Source: Bacteroidales bacterium (lineage in GTDB: Bacteria > Bacteroidota > Bacteroidia > Bacteroidales > F082). From it: DNA of 64,000 nt. Location: the NCBI GenBank assembly GCA_024681295.1, contig JAILBC010000087.1, forward strand, positions 1 to 64,000, given 5' to 3'. Shown in pieces: positions 36,906 to 46,851 of the stretch. How positions within the stretch are numbered: position 1 is the first letter of the stretch; every line of letters begins with the position of its first letter. The notes beneath the pieces were generated by a model. The model searched no databases, was not told where the DNA came from, and saw only the letters and a program-made list of their open reading frames with translations. Both the position numbers and the translations under genes were made by a program.

Positions 36906-38042
36906 TTAATCAGGGCTTAATTTCCACGGCTCCTGCTCGGCATTCCACCATGATTGTATATCCTCCCAAGACCGTTTCTTAAACACGCAAGGCCTGATTT
37001 CTTCTTCCGTATCAATAGGCGGACACATATTCCCCACAAGAATGGAGTCCCAGTTGGCCCTATAGCCTGATAGGAGAAAATACGTGTCCTCCGAACCGGT
37101 ATATTCACAAATAAATGAAAAGTCAACGCAGTCAGGGGTTGGACCATAGTCGGTACCATACCCAACAAAAGTGGGTTCACTGCCAAGTTCCGGGAAACGA
37201 TACCCTCCTTTATACCAATAAACCGGCTGAAAAACCAAAACCCTTAAAGAAACTCCAAATTCATCAGAATGAACCATCTCCAGCTTCAGCACACTCGATG
37301 AACGCTCAGAGACATAACTACCCCAGGGATGTGATGTCCCATCGTCGTACATGAACTCGAAGTCCTTATTGTCCTTGTTGGTGTGTCGTTTTACTATGTT
37401 TTCAAGTAATTCTTTTTCAGGCACAAACCTTTCACCATTCCATATGTACTTGGAACAGCTATCGCCTTGATTGATATAAACCGTTAAATCCTCTTTGTTA
37501 TAATAAAACATTTCGTGTCTCTGGTCCTCGGCTCCCGACGGAATCTCTACACAAATGGTTTCTTCATATTCAAAGCCATCAAAGACAAATGTGGGGCACA
37601 AAAACCCATCTATCAACCTATAGGCTTTCAGGCACCATTCACTCCCATTACCCGTGTAGCCTCCATATCCATAGACCAGATATATGGTTGAGTTTTTATC
37701 TCTAACATGATAAATAGCTTCTGGTGTCAAACAAAGGTAGCAGTCCTCCACCGCCCCCATCTCCTCAACCCAATGGGTATTTCCATCGGCGGTATATCGG
37801 ATGATCATGTGTGGAGTCTCGCACCTGTGCGACCGAGAAAGCCCATAGCAACAAATCACGCCGTCGTCAGAGCACACGATCGTGTCGCACCCATACTCTT
37901 GTAACAGCTGTGGTATGTCGGAGGTTTCCTCATTGTGATGTTTTGCGTTTTTGTTGTGGCAGCCACACAGCACAACGGCAAACAATGCCAATAATGTAAT
38001 TACTGTTGTCTTTTTTACCTTTTTTGCTAAGTTCGTTTTCAT
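36906..38042 (-). CDS. Lipoprotein, hypothetical
   Basis: LFAVVLCGCHNKNAKH lipobox. Confidence 0.6.
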   Translation of the reverse strand: MKTNLAKKVKKTTVITLLALFAVVLCGCHNKNAKHHNEETSDIPQLLQEYGCDTIVCSDDGVICCYGLSRSHRCETPHMIIRYTADGNTHWVEEMGAVEDCYLCLTPEAIYHVRDKNSTIYLVYGYGGYTGNGSEWCLKAYRLIDGFLCPTFVFDGFEYEETICVEIPSGAEDQRHEMFYYNKEDLTVYINQGDSCSKYIWNGERFVPEKELLENIVKRHTNKDNKDFEFMYDDGTSHPWGSYVSERSSSVLKLEMVHSDEFGVSLRVLVFQPVYWYKGGYRFPELGSEPTFVGYGTDYGPTPDCVDFSFICEYTGSEDTYFLLSGYRANWDSILVGNMCPPIDTEEEIRPCVFKKRSWEDIQSWWNAEQEPWKLSPD

Positions 38043-38110
38043 AGTCTTGTGAGTTTAAATGGTTTGACGATCAATTACAGCACAAAGGTAAATTGGCTAT
38101 GGACAATGAA

Positions 38111-38722
38111 TCAAGAGGAATGATTAGAGGAAAAATGGCCAACTAGCAACTTCCGCAATTGTTCCAAATCCTCTTGATACCCATCAAAAGAATCACGTGA
38201 TTCATACACCTTTTTGAAATCTTCCAACGCTTTTTTTACTTCATCTTTTTGACACACTGTAATATAGGCGTTAGAATCATCCAGATTTTTTTTAGGGGAG
38301 AGGCATTCATTTAACAATTCGGCAACAGCTTCCTCATAAGTCATAAAAACAGCCTTGATAATACGCCCCACCTTATCTCCATCAGAATCAGCAATGATTT
38401 CAAATACCGGGAAATATAAGTCTTCTCGATTGTTCTCATGTTTTCCACGTTTTATGGAGCAGCGGTCCTTCCACTGATCAAATTTTTCATATTGATGGCC
38501 GTGCGTGTGAATCAAAATATAGAGATGGTCGTTTTGACTTTCATTAAACAATTGATTCAACCTGTTATCGTCAATGCTATCATACACAAGGTATATGCCT
38601 GGCACACATTGTAAGACGGGATTGTTCTCGTTAGGATAGGGATTCCATTTCACTCTATCCCTAATTTCTTCAGAAATATTACGCCAGCTGCTGATGTTGG
38701 TTAAAACAAACACTTTATCCAT
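38111..38722 (-). CDS. Hypothetical protein, last gene of the 38-52 kb operon
   Basis: ORF overlaps the upstream gene by 8 nt. Confidence 0.65.
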   Translation of the reverse strand: MDKVFVLTNISSWRNISEEIRDRVKWNPYPNENNPVLQCVPGIYLVYDSIDDNRLNQLFNESQNDHLYILIHTHGHQYEKFDQWKDRCSIKRGKHENNREDLYFPVFEIIADSDGDKVGRIIKAVFMTYEEAVAELLNECLSPKKNLDDSNAYITVCQKDEVKKALEDFKKVYESRDSFDGYQEDLEQLRKLLVGHFSSNHSS

Positions 38723-41576
38723 TTTTTCTTCTTGATTGATTTAACATGTTATTGATTAATAATTTATTTCTATTGTCGGTAAAAGCATAGAGGACGGATG
38801 ACAAGTTAGCAAAGCACACCGATGGCGGTAGCGTAAGGGAGTGTGATCCACGGCCGCTGGTTACAACAACCCGTTTAGCGGCTTTTGCCCAATCGTCAAG
38901 CTTTTTTGAGATTGCTGCTACATCTTTGTACATCCGCTCTAGAATACCATAATGGATCAGAACAAAAGCATTGGATAAATTATCTTCGATGAACTGCTCT
39001 ATGATTTCGACGGACGCTGCGTCAAAGGTGTTGGGGTCAAGAGGTGTTGGGGGAATAAGAACATTTGTGGATTTGAACAACTCGGAACATGGAATCGGGC
39101 CTTCCATATCATTGGAGGAACCTTCGTAGTTCTCATTGGAAAACCTCTGGATGCGCTCATCAAGAGCGATAACCTTGTTATGATACGCTTCAAAGATCTC
39201 ATATTTAACCGAATCCACTTTTCTAATATTTTCTACATAATCGCTGGTTGGTTCGACTTCACCAACAGCGTATTTATTGAACAAAGGCAATTTGGTACAA
39301 GTACGGCTGGAAAGATTCTCTATCCATGACTCAGAACTATTATCTCCACTCGCTTGTTTCCATTGTTTGGCATGGGTCTTTTTGTTCGCATGATTCAAGA
39401 ACACAACTTGATTGCTAACAAAAGCGCCCTGACTTTTGAAGGGATCGAAAGCAGTGCGTATTTTCAAACCAGGATGCTTCAAATCGACCAGTATCTTTTC
39501 TTTGAAATATTTATTCCACGCAAAAGCCTTTAATTGTTCAAGCATTCCACAATGATTATTACTTTTTATCGCGTTGATTATTTCCTTAACTTCATCTTGC
39601 GTTAGAGCCATTTTTCGTGTTGTCATCAATGTCTTGCTGTCGCTTTCGTCGGACAAAAACTCTTTGGTTCTTTCAGAAACACTGTCAAGATAAAAAAGGA
39701 AGGGTTGAGCAAATGATTTGCCTTCGCACACGGCATTGGCAAATTCCTCTTCGCCAACAAATAAAGCCCCTTCTCTGGCCATCATATCCTTTAAAGATTT
39801 TTCCACATCAAACGCACCTACAAAAAGGAATTCCTTGGGCTTTTGAAGAAAAAAGCGATAACCTAAGGCTCCATTTTTGTTGATGGCTTTGAGAAGTATA
39901 AGGTTGTGGTACTGATTCTCTAATCCATGATCATTCACGTCAAAGTGGTATTCGTAAGCATCCACTTTTGCAATATCGACTTGACGAAGAAATGCAGCCG
40001 AAGCTCCCATTTCAAGTAATCCAAGACTATGATTTCTAAGAGTGTTTTCTTTGTCGAGAACAGAAGTGTTGATACGTTGGTTTTGTTTTCTGACCAAATC
40101 ATCAAAGTCAACTTCAGCTATGCCGTTATCAATTTCTACACAGTAATATTCCGAATAGCCTTCAACATCAGAAAACTCTATGGTAAAAGTGACAACATCT
40201 TGAACATCGTTGCTCGCATGTTTCGCCGTGTTGCGGATTATGTTTTCAATGATGTTGTAAAACGCCTGGCATCCCAACACATCGCTTGGAAATGCTACCG
40301 CAATATCGTTTTCGTCAGTAATGCCAATGCCATCATGTTTCAAACAGAATTTATATTTAAAATCCGGAACACCTGAGATATAGTTCAATAGGATTCTCTC
40401 TCGGTCCAACTCCTTGAAAACATCACCGTAAACACTTCTAGTAGCAAGGACGTTGGAAATGCCAAAAGTAACCTCACTGAGATAGTCCATGCGATCCTTC
40501 AAATACTGAAATAAATATGGTAGTTGGAGGTTCTTGTTATCTTGATAAACAGTAGGATTTGACACATATTTTGTAAGAGTCCCTTTTATTTCTGCGTCGC
40601 TTAATTTAGTATAAACATTATCATTGGCTAAATTGCTAATCACATGCGCCCCATAATTATGTGCTAGGTTACGAGCCATTACCTGGGCGACGGATGTCCT
40701 GACGGCATTTTGACGTTTCTGATATTCCTTAATACATACAATGATATTCAATGAAGCGCTATCAATAAAAGCCTTGAATTGCTGCAAAAATGCTTTTATG
40801 CAGGCTTTATCAACCTTACTTCCGTCAATGCCAACATTAGCATATAGAACATATTGTTCATTCTCACCAAACAACTGATGGTTTCCACTTTCACCACGAA
40901 TGAAAAAAGCATTGGTCATGTTTGGATCCCCGTTGTTGCTTTTAGCTTCAAAACTATCCAACCATTGTTCCATCATTCCTCGTAATTCCAAATCATCTTT
41001 CCCGTCGAGCTGATCCCAAAAGAAATGACTGCTGAAGAATTTTCCAAATTGATATGTGTTTTTGTTGTTTTCTCGATTTGACAATATTGTTGAATATACA
41101 AGAGGATTATAAACAGCGCAATCAGCATCGTTACAGTATTCGATAAAATTACTTCCAGAAAAACCAATATTACCGAAAAACTTCACCAATGTGTCACTGT
41201 CGAATATGGCATTGCTTTTCCCCATATATTCCCTTGTGTCGGCCAAAAGGCCTTGAACAAAATCCAGATAAAGCTCAACAAACCCTACATCATGCTCATC
41301 GGCATAATTAAAGATGTGGATGTACTTGATAAAACTGAAATCAGAATTCAAAAGCACCTCCCTGTTGTTATAGAATGCATTCCAAAAGGCTTCGTTTATC
41401 GCCTTAGGATTCATCACCTCCAACTCTTCGTAGAAATCAGAGGATATGCTGCAAAAGACGATATTAAATGCATAGGCAATAATATCAGCGTTTTTAGGAG
41501 ATTCCAAATTGTCGTTGAGCTGTTTATCCATCAACGACTCATACTCCTGATTCAGGTTCTTACCTCTCTCTTCCAT
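38715..41576 (-). CDS. Histidine-kinase-like ATPase protein with conserved C-terminal domain
   Basis: MARNLAHNYGAHV (H-box-like), NIIRNTAKHA (N box), EIDNGI, LGLLEM; C-terminus RVVVTSGRGSHSLTLPPSVCFANLSSVLYAFTDNRNK. Confidence 0.75.
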   Translation of the reverse strand: MEERGKNLNQEYESLMDKQLNDNLESPKNADIIAYAFNIVFCSISSDFYEELEVMNPKAINEAFWNAFYNNREVLLNSDFSFIKYIHIFNYADEHDVGFVELYLDFVQGLLADTREYMGKSNAIFDSDTLVKFFGNIGFSGSNFIEYCNDADCAVYNPLVYSTILSNRENNKNTYQFGKFFSSHFFWDQLDGKDDLELRGMMEQWLDSFEAKSNNGDPNMTNAFFIRGESGNHQLFGENEQYVLYANVGIDGSKVDKACIKAFLQQFKAFIDSASLNIIVCIKEYQKRQNAVRTSVAQVMARNLAHNYGAHVISNLANDNVYTKLSDAEIKGTLTKYVSNPTVYQDNKNLQLPYLFQYLKDRMDYLSEVTFGISNVLATRSVYGDVFKELDRERILLNYISGVPDFKYKFCLKHDGIGITDENDIAVAFPSDVLGCQAFYNIIENIIRNTAKHASNDVQDVVTFTIEFSDVEGYSEYYCVEIDNGIAEVDFDDLVRKQNQRINTSVLDKENTLRNHSLGLLEMGASAAFLRQVDIAKVDAYEYHFDVNDHGLENQYHNLILLKAINKNGALGYRFFLQKPKEFLFVGAFDVEKSLKDMMAREGALFVGEEEFANAVCEGKSFAQPFLFYLDSVSERTKEFLSDESDSKTLMTTRKMALTQDEVKEIINAIKSNNHCGMLEQLKAFAWNKYFKEKILVDLKHPGLKIRTAFDPFKSQGAFVSNQVVFLNHANKKTHAKQWKQASGDNSSESWIENLSSRTCTKLPLFNKYAVGEVEPTSDYVENIRKVDSVKYEIFEAYHNKVIALDERIQRFSNENYEGSSNDMEGPIPCSELFKSTNVLIPPTPLDPNTFDAASVEIIEQFIEDNLSNAFVLIHYGILERMYKDVAAISKKLDDWAKAAKRVVVTSGRGSHSLTLPPSVCFANLSSVLYAFTDNRNKLLINNMLNQSRRKNG

Positions 41577-44500
41577 TTTTCCTCCTCGCTTGGTTCAATA
41601 AATTATTAATAATGAATTTGTTTCGGTTTTCAGTAAAAGCATAAAGGACCGACGAAAGATCAGCAAAACACACTGTTGGAGGGAGCGTGAGGGAGTGAGA
41701 ACCCCGACCACTGGTTACCACAATACGTGTTGCCATCCCCGCCCATTCGTTTAATTTATTTGTGATTTTCACTTCACTCTTATACATTCGTTCCACGACT
41801 CCATAATGAATTAACATAAACGCGTTGACCAAATTCTTCTTGATGAATTGTTCAATTTCTTCGATCATTTTTTCATCAAAAGTATTTGGGTCAAGAGGCG
41901 TATCCGGAATAAGAACATTTGTTGATTTAAACAAATCAGCACAAAGTATTGGTTCGTCTTTATCGACGGAAGACCCTTCGTGGTTTTCCAAGGAAAAGCG
42001 CTGGATTCGTTCATCAAGAACAACGACTTTGTTGTGATATGCCTCAAAAATTTCGTATTTTACCGAATCTACTTGTCTGATGTTCTCTATATAATCACTA
42101 ATAAGATCGACATCTCCGATAGAGTATTTGCTGAACAGAGGGAGCTTCGTGCTGGTGCGACTCGAGAGGTTTTCTATCCAAGCCTCAAAACTATTAGTTT
42201 CTGTTGATTGTTTCCATTGCTTGAAATGAGTACTTTTATTGGCGTGGTTTAAGAACACGACTTGATTGCTGACAAATGGATTCTTTCCTTTGACCGGATC
42301 GAAAGCAGTCCGTATTTTTAAGCTAGCATTCTTTGAATTCTTCAGTCCCTTCACTATTCTTTCCTTATAATATTTTGTCCAAGCAAAAACCTTTAACTGC
42401 GCAAGTATTCCGTCGGGTGTGGGTTCTTTTATTATTTTCATGATTTTCTGAACATCCCTGGACTTAAGTTCTATCTTTCTTGCTGTCAACAAAGTTTTGC
42501 AGTTGTTATTATTGGATAACAATTCCTTTATTTTGGATGATATGTTGACGGAATAAAACAGAAATGGGTGAGCGTGTGATATGCCTTTGCTCATTGCCGT
42601 TGCAAATTCGTCTTCGCTCATGAATTTTGAGCCCTCTTTAATCAATATGTCCTTGAAAGAATCAAGCGCGTCAAACCCTCCTATAAAAAGGAATTCTTTG
42701 GGTTTTTGCAGGAACAATCGATAGCCAAGGGCTCCGTTTTTATTAAAAGCACGAAGAAGAATCAGTCTTTTATATTTGTTACACAAACCATCATCAGCTT
42801 CAAAATGGTATTCATATGAATTTATCCTTGAAATTTCTATTTGACGCAAAAAAGCTGCAGCGACCGTCATTTCCAACAGGCCCAACCCATAATCGCGCAG
42901 TTTATAGTTATCATTAAGAACAGAGTCGTTGAGGATAGTATTTTGTTTGTATACTAATTGGTCTATATCTTTTTCACGTATACCATTATCTATTTCAAGG
43001 CAATAATACTCTGGATGATCTGGTATTTCTGCAAATTCCAAAGTAAACTCAACTTTATCACTTCCATGGGCAGAATGTTTGGCTGTGTTCCGAATAATAT
43101 TTTCCAGAATATTAAATAACGCCTGGCACCCAAGCACATCAGGCAATGCCACAGACAAATCGTTTTTATCATCCATTTTTACCCCATTATATTTCAAAAT
43201 AAAGCCATAACTAAACTCAGAAATACCTGCAATATGGTTAAGCAGCACACGCTCTCGATCTAACTCTTTCATTACATCGCCAAAAAAACGTTTTGTGGTA
43301 ATTGCAACTGTGGCTTCAAAAGTAATTTCACTCAAATAATTCTGACGATTGTTCTGATATTGTATAAAATAGGGTAATTGGAGGTTTTTGTCTTGTTGAA
43401 ACACTGGAGTTTCTTTGTCTAAAGACACATAACTATGCAAGTTTTGCTTAATGTAATCATCTTTGAATCTCTCATAAGAATAATCTGAGGTATAGTTGTT
43501 GGTTACATGCGACCAGTTGTGGCTCATGTTTCGTATCATGGCTTGAGAAATAGATCCATTTTTTGCAGTTTGAAGTATTTGTTGGTTTTTTAATTTGACA
43601 ATTATATCAAATGTTACTTGTTCCAAAAAATTACGGAATTCTTGAAGGAACAATCGTATTTGTTCGTAATCACCCTTTTTTTTATCTATTCCAATGTACG
43701 CTCGAACAACATAATCACTTATTTCATTATACCCCTTCATGTTTTTCCATGGGCTTCCAATAAAATAAAATGTATTGGTTACACCATTGTCAAACTTGTC
43801 ATAACAGGTATTAAAGCTATCAATCCATTGTTTTAATCGTAGCGTGTTTTTTTGCCATGAATAATCATTGCTTATCAATTCTGCCAGCAACTCATCGTAA
43901 ATATAATCATTTCTCGTACTAGTCCGATCTGATTTAATAGCATATAATCCCTGCGAATAAACAGGCATATCGAATGTGTGACAATATTCAAACTCTCTAT
44001 AAAATATACCATTTGACTGAAACAGTTGCTCTAAAGGAGATAACATGCCATCAAGCAGCTGGTTACCCTCACCTAAATCGACTTTGTCTATTGTATCAGT
44101 AATCAACTCTTTACCATCGGCAAGTCTATGTTTTCCACTTATACTATGAATAAAATCTGCATAAAACTCTAAACTCCCAACTTGCCCAGCCTCTATTAAA
44201 TTAAACACATCAATATACTTAACAAATCTCAAGGGATACCAGGCATACTGATTCATCGCTTCAAAAAATACTTTCCTTAATGTTTTTTCAGGATTATTAA
44301 AATCTACATTACTTTTTATTTCAAATAACAAAGAGTCAAAAAAGGCATAAATATTTATCTTTTCTGCTGCTACCATCGGCCCCGAAATCATAAGTCTATC
44401 AAGTTCGATTTTATTAGACTTTAAAAACTGTTCCATCGTGGTTTCATCCCAAGTATCCGCTGCTTCTTTTTCCACAATACCCGTCTTATCCTTTTTCTGC

Positions 44501-46755
44501 TTTTCGGTTTCAGCCAATAAGAAATCGTCTACAGTGACAATCTCTACATCCTTTGGAAGTATTCCTTTGTTTAGCGACGAATATTCTGTAACAAAGATTT
44601 TCAAAAGACCGACACATCCTTTAAAAATGTCTTTCCCAAAATTCACAACAGAATTGGGCATAAAAACAGTTTCCAAACTATCACACATGGCAAATGCTGA
44701 ATCACCAATTGTTGTTACTGTGTTAGAAATCACAACTTCGGTAAGATTGTGGCAATTACTGAACGCCTCGGTTTCTATTACAGCAACCGTATCCGGGATA
44801 ACAATTGAAGTAATTCGATTACAGTCTTGGAACGCATATTGCCCTATTGTTTTTATGGTTTTAGAAAGAACACTATGGTTACAACCCTGAACTAAAATAC
44901 CAGAATCAGACCTGATTATTGCATTGCAATTGTTCCTCGAATCATAAATTGGGTTGTCGCTGTCAACAATGATGGAAACTAGTTGTTTACAACTCGCAAA
45001 AGCCCTATTTCCAATTTCGACCACACCAGAAGGGATGACAACCCTTTTAATTCTTGAACACCCCCAAAAAGCTTTTTGACCAATAGTATTCAATGAATTT
45101 GGCAAAACAAAATCGACTATGTTGCTACAGTTCATGAAAGCCTCATCCTCAATGTTAATTATGGATTCGGGCAAAGAAACTTTACTCAAGCCATAACAGC
45201 CTCGAAAGGTTCCTTCGCATATTTCTGTTACGGATTGCGGAATAACTACCGCATTTAATCCAGAACAATCACAAAATGCTCTTAATCCAATGTTTCTTAC
45301 CGAGTCCGGTATGCTTAGGTGGTTCAGGTGTTTACAGCCACAGAACGCACTGTCTCCTATTTCAATTACAGATTCTGATAAAATGCATTCTCTTAATTGC
45401 AAACAATTATAAAACAATTCATCAGGTATTCTGGTAACGCCATCAGGAATCTTCACCGAGACTAGACTTTTACAATCCTTAAACGCAAGATCCCCCAGCT
45501 CCACCAATTTATCCGGCAATTTAATCGCCTTTACACCTGAGCAGCCCTCAAAGGCACTTTGACCAATTGTCGTTATGGAATTGGGAAAATCTATCTCCGC
45601 TAGTTTTGAACACCCAAAAAAAGTGCCTGGACTTATGGTTAATATGGATCCTAAAATCTTTATCATCCTTAATTCCAAACAACCAAAAAAAGCATAATCT
45701 CCTATTTGGGTTACAGAATCAGGAACAATTATTTCACTTAAGCCATAACAATCCCAAAAAGCTCTTTGCCCTATTGAAACCAAACTGTTAGGAAGGTTTA
45801 TTTTTTTTAAGTTGGCACAGTACATGAATGCTCTCTGTCCTATAGCAACAATAGATTGAGGAATGGATATTTCTTTTAAACTTTCACAACCCCAAAAAGC
45901 ATTATCAACAATCCCAGTCATAGACTCAGGAATTTTAATGCTTTCTATTTTTTTGCAATTTCTAAGCACCATTGGCCCTTTTATCAGTGCATTACTTGAC
46001 AGCGACAAAGCTTTTAAGCTTTCACAATCATTAAGTAAACAATCCCCCATTTCAAGCACAGAATCCGGGATGATCAATTGTTTTAGTTTTGTACATTTAG
46101 AAAAGACCTGCTGTCCTATAATTTTAACTGAACGAGGAATACCTATAGAAGTCAAACTCTTACAGGAATAAAACGCCAAATCTCCTATCTCTATCACAGA
46201 ATCGGGAATGACTATTTTTTTTAAACTTGAGCAGCAGCCAAATAAACTATGCCCAATCTTATTTAAAGTTTGGGGAATAGTAATTGTTTTCAGGTTCTTG
46301 CAGCCGTGAAATGCATAATCACCTATAGTCGTTACCGAATTAGGAATACTAATCTCTCTCAAATTACCACAGCCATAAAACGCTTTTGTACCAATTCGAG
46401 TTACACCTTCGGGAACAACAGCAGCCGCCAATTTGCTGCACCATTTAAAAGCGCCGTCATCTATTTCAGTAATAGATTCTGGGAGAGATACACTTCTAAC
46501 AAACTTTTGATTTTGAAAGGCATGATTCCCTATACGATTAACAATGTAGCCATCAACAGATGAAGGAATCAACAAATCCACAAGCTTATGGTTGGATTCG
46601 TCTAGCCTTTTCAAGCCCACAAGCCTTGCCTCCCCTAAGCTTTCATTAACTATAAAATACAAATTATAGTCATTACTGCCAGCATAACTAACCAATCTCT
46701 CACCCCCTTCGTGTTGTGGAATATCGTTGACGTCAAGACTTGAATATACTTTCAT
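41560..46755 (-). CDS. BspA-type leucine-rich repeat protein fused to histidine-kinase-like ATPase
   Basis: More than 20 repeats of CxxLxxIxIPxSVxxIGxxAF; then the same MIRNMSHNWSHV / NIIRNTAKH / SGRGSHSLTLPPTVCFADLSSVLYAFTENRNK block as the downstream gene; no signal peptide. Confidence 0.85.
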   Translation of the reverse strand: MKVYSSLDVNDIPQHEGGERLVSYAGSNDYNLYFIVNESLGEARLVGLKRLDESNHKLVDLLIPSSVDGYIVNRIGNHAFQNQKFVRSVSLPESITEIDDGAFKWCSKLAAAVVPEGVTRIGTKAFYGCGNLREISIPNSVTTIGDYAFHGCKNLKTITIPQTLNKIGHSLFGCCSSLKKIVIPDSVIEIGDLAFYSCKSLTSIGIPRSVKIIGQQVFSKCTKLKQLIIPDSVLEMGDCLLNDCESLKALSLSSNALIKGPMVLRNCKKIESIKIPESMTGIVDNAFWGCESLKEISIPQSIVAIGQRAFMYCANLKKINLPNSLVSIGQRAFWDCYGLSEIIVPDSVTQIGDYAFFGCLELRMIKILGSILTISPGTFFGCSKLAEIDFPNSITTIGQSAFEGCSGVKAIKLPDKLVELGDLAFKDCKSLVSVKIPDGVTRIPDELFYNCLQLRECILSESVIEIGDSAFCGCKHLNHLSIPDSVRNIGLRAFCDCSGLNAVVIPQSVTEICEGTFRGCYGLSKVSLPESIINIEDEAFMNCSNIVDFVLPNSLNTIGQKAFWGCSRIKRVVIPSGVVEIGNRAFASCKQLVSIIVDSDNPIYDSRNNCNAIIRSDSGILVQGCNHSVLSKTIKTIGQYAFQDCNRITSIVIPDTVAVIETEAFSNCHNLTEVVISNTVTTIGDSAFAMCDSLETVFMPNSVVNFGKDIFKGCVGLLKIFVTEYSSLNKGILPKDVEIVTVDDFLLAETEKQKKDKTGIVEKEAADTWDETTMEQFLKSNKIELDRLMISGPMVAAEKINIYAFFDSLLFEIKSNVDFNNPEKTLRKVFFEAMNQYAWYPLRFVKYIDVFNLIEAGQVGSLEFYADFIHSISGKHRLADGKELITDTIDKVDLGEGNQLLDGMLSPLEQLFQSNGIFYREFEYCHTFDMPVYSQGLYAIKSDRTSTRNDYIYDELLAELISNDYSWQKNTLRLKQWIDSFNTCYDKFDNGVTNTFYFIGSPWKNMKGYNEISDYVVRAYIGIDKKKGDYEQIRLFLQEFRNFLEQVTFDIIVKLKNQQILQTAKNGSISQAMIRNMSHNWSHVTNNYTSDYSYERFKDDYIKQNLHSYVSLDKETPVFQQDKNLQLPYFIQYQNNRQNYLSEITFEATVAITTKRFFGDVMKELDRERVLLNHIAGISEFSYGFILKYNGVKMDDKNDLSVALPDVLGCQALFNILENIIRNTAKHSAHGSDKVEFTLEFAEIPDHPEYYCLEIDNGIREKDIDQLVYKQNTILNDSVLNDNYKLRDYGLGLLEMTVAAAFLRQIEISRINSYEYHFEADDGLCNKYKRLILLRAFNKNGALGYRLFLQKPKEFLFIGGFDALDSFKDILIKEGSKFMSEDEFATAMSKGISHAHPFLFYSVNISSKIKELLSNNNNCKTLLTARKIELKSRDVQKIMKIIKEPTPDGILAQLKVFAWTKYYKERIVKGLKNSKNASLKIRTAFDPVKGKNPFVSNQVVFLNHANKSTHFKQWKQSTETNSFEAWIENLSSRTSTKLPLFSKYSIGDVDLISDYIENIRQVDSVKYEIFEAYHNKVVVLDERIQRFSLENHEGSSVDKDEPILCADLFKSTNVLIPDTPLDPNTFDEKMIEEIEQFIKKNLVNAFMLIHYGVVERMYKSEVKITNKLNEWAGMATRIVVTSGRGSHSLTLPPTVCFADLSSVLYAFTENRNKFIINNLLNQARRKNGRER

Positions 46756-46851
46756 TGTGTTAATCTATTAAAACATTAGTAACAAAACGAATTATGCCGC
46801 AATAATACGGCGATTGCTTTTTTATGATTAAGAGTAATGTTCAGAGTAACT

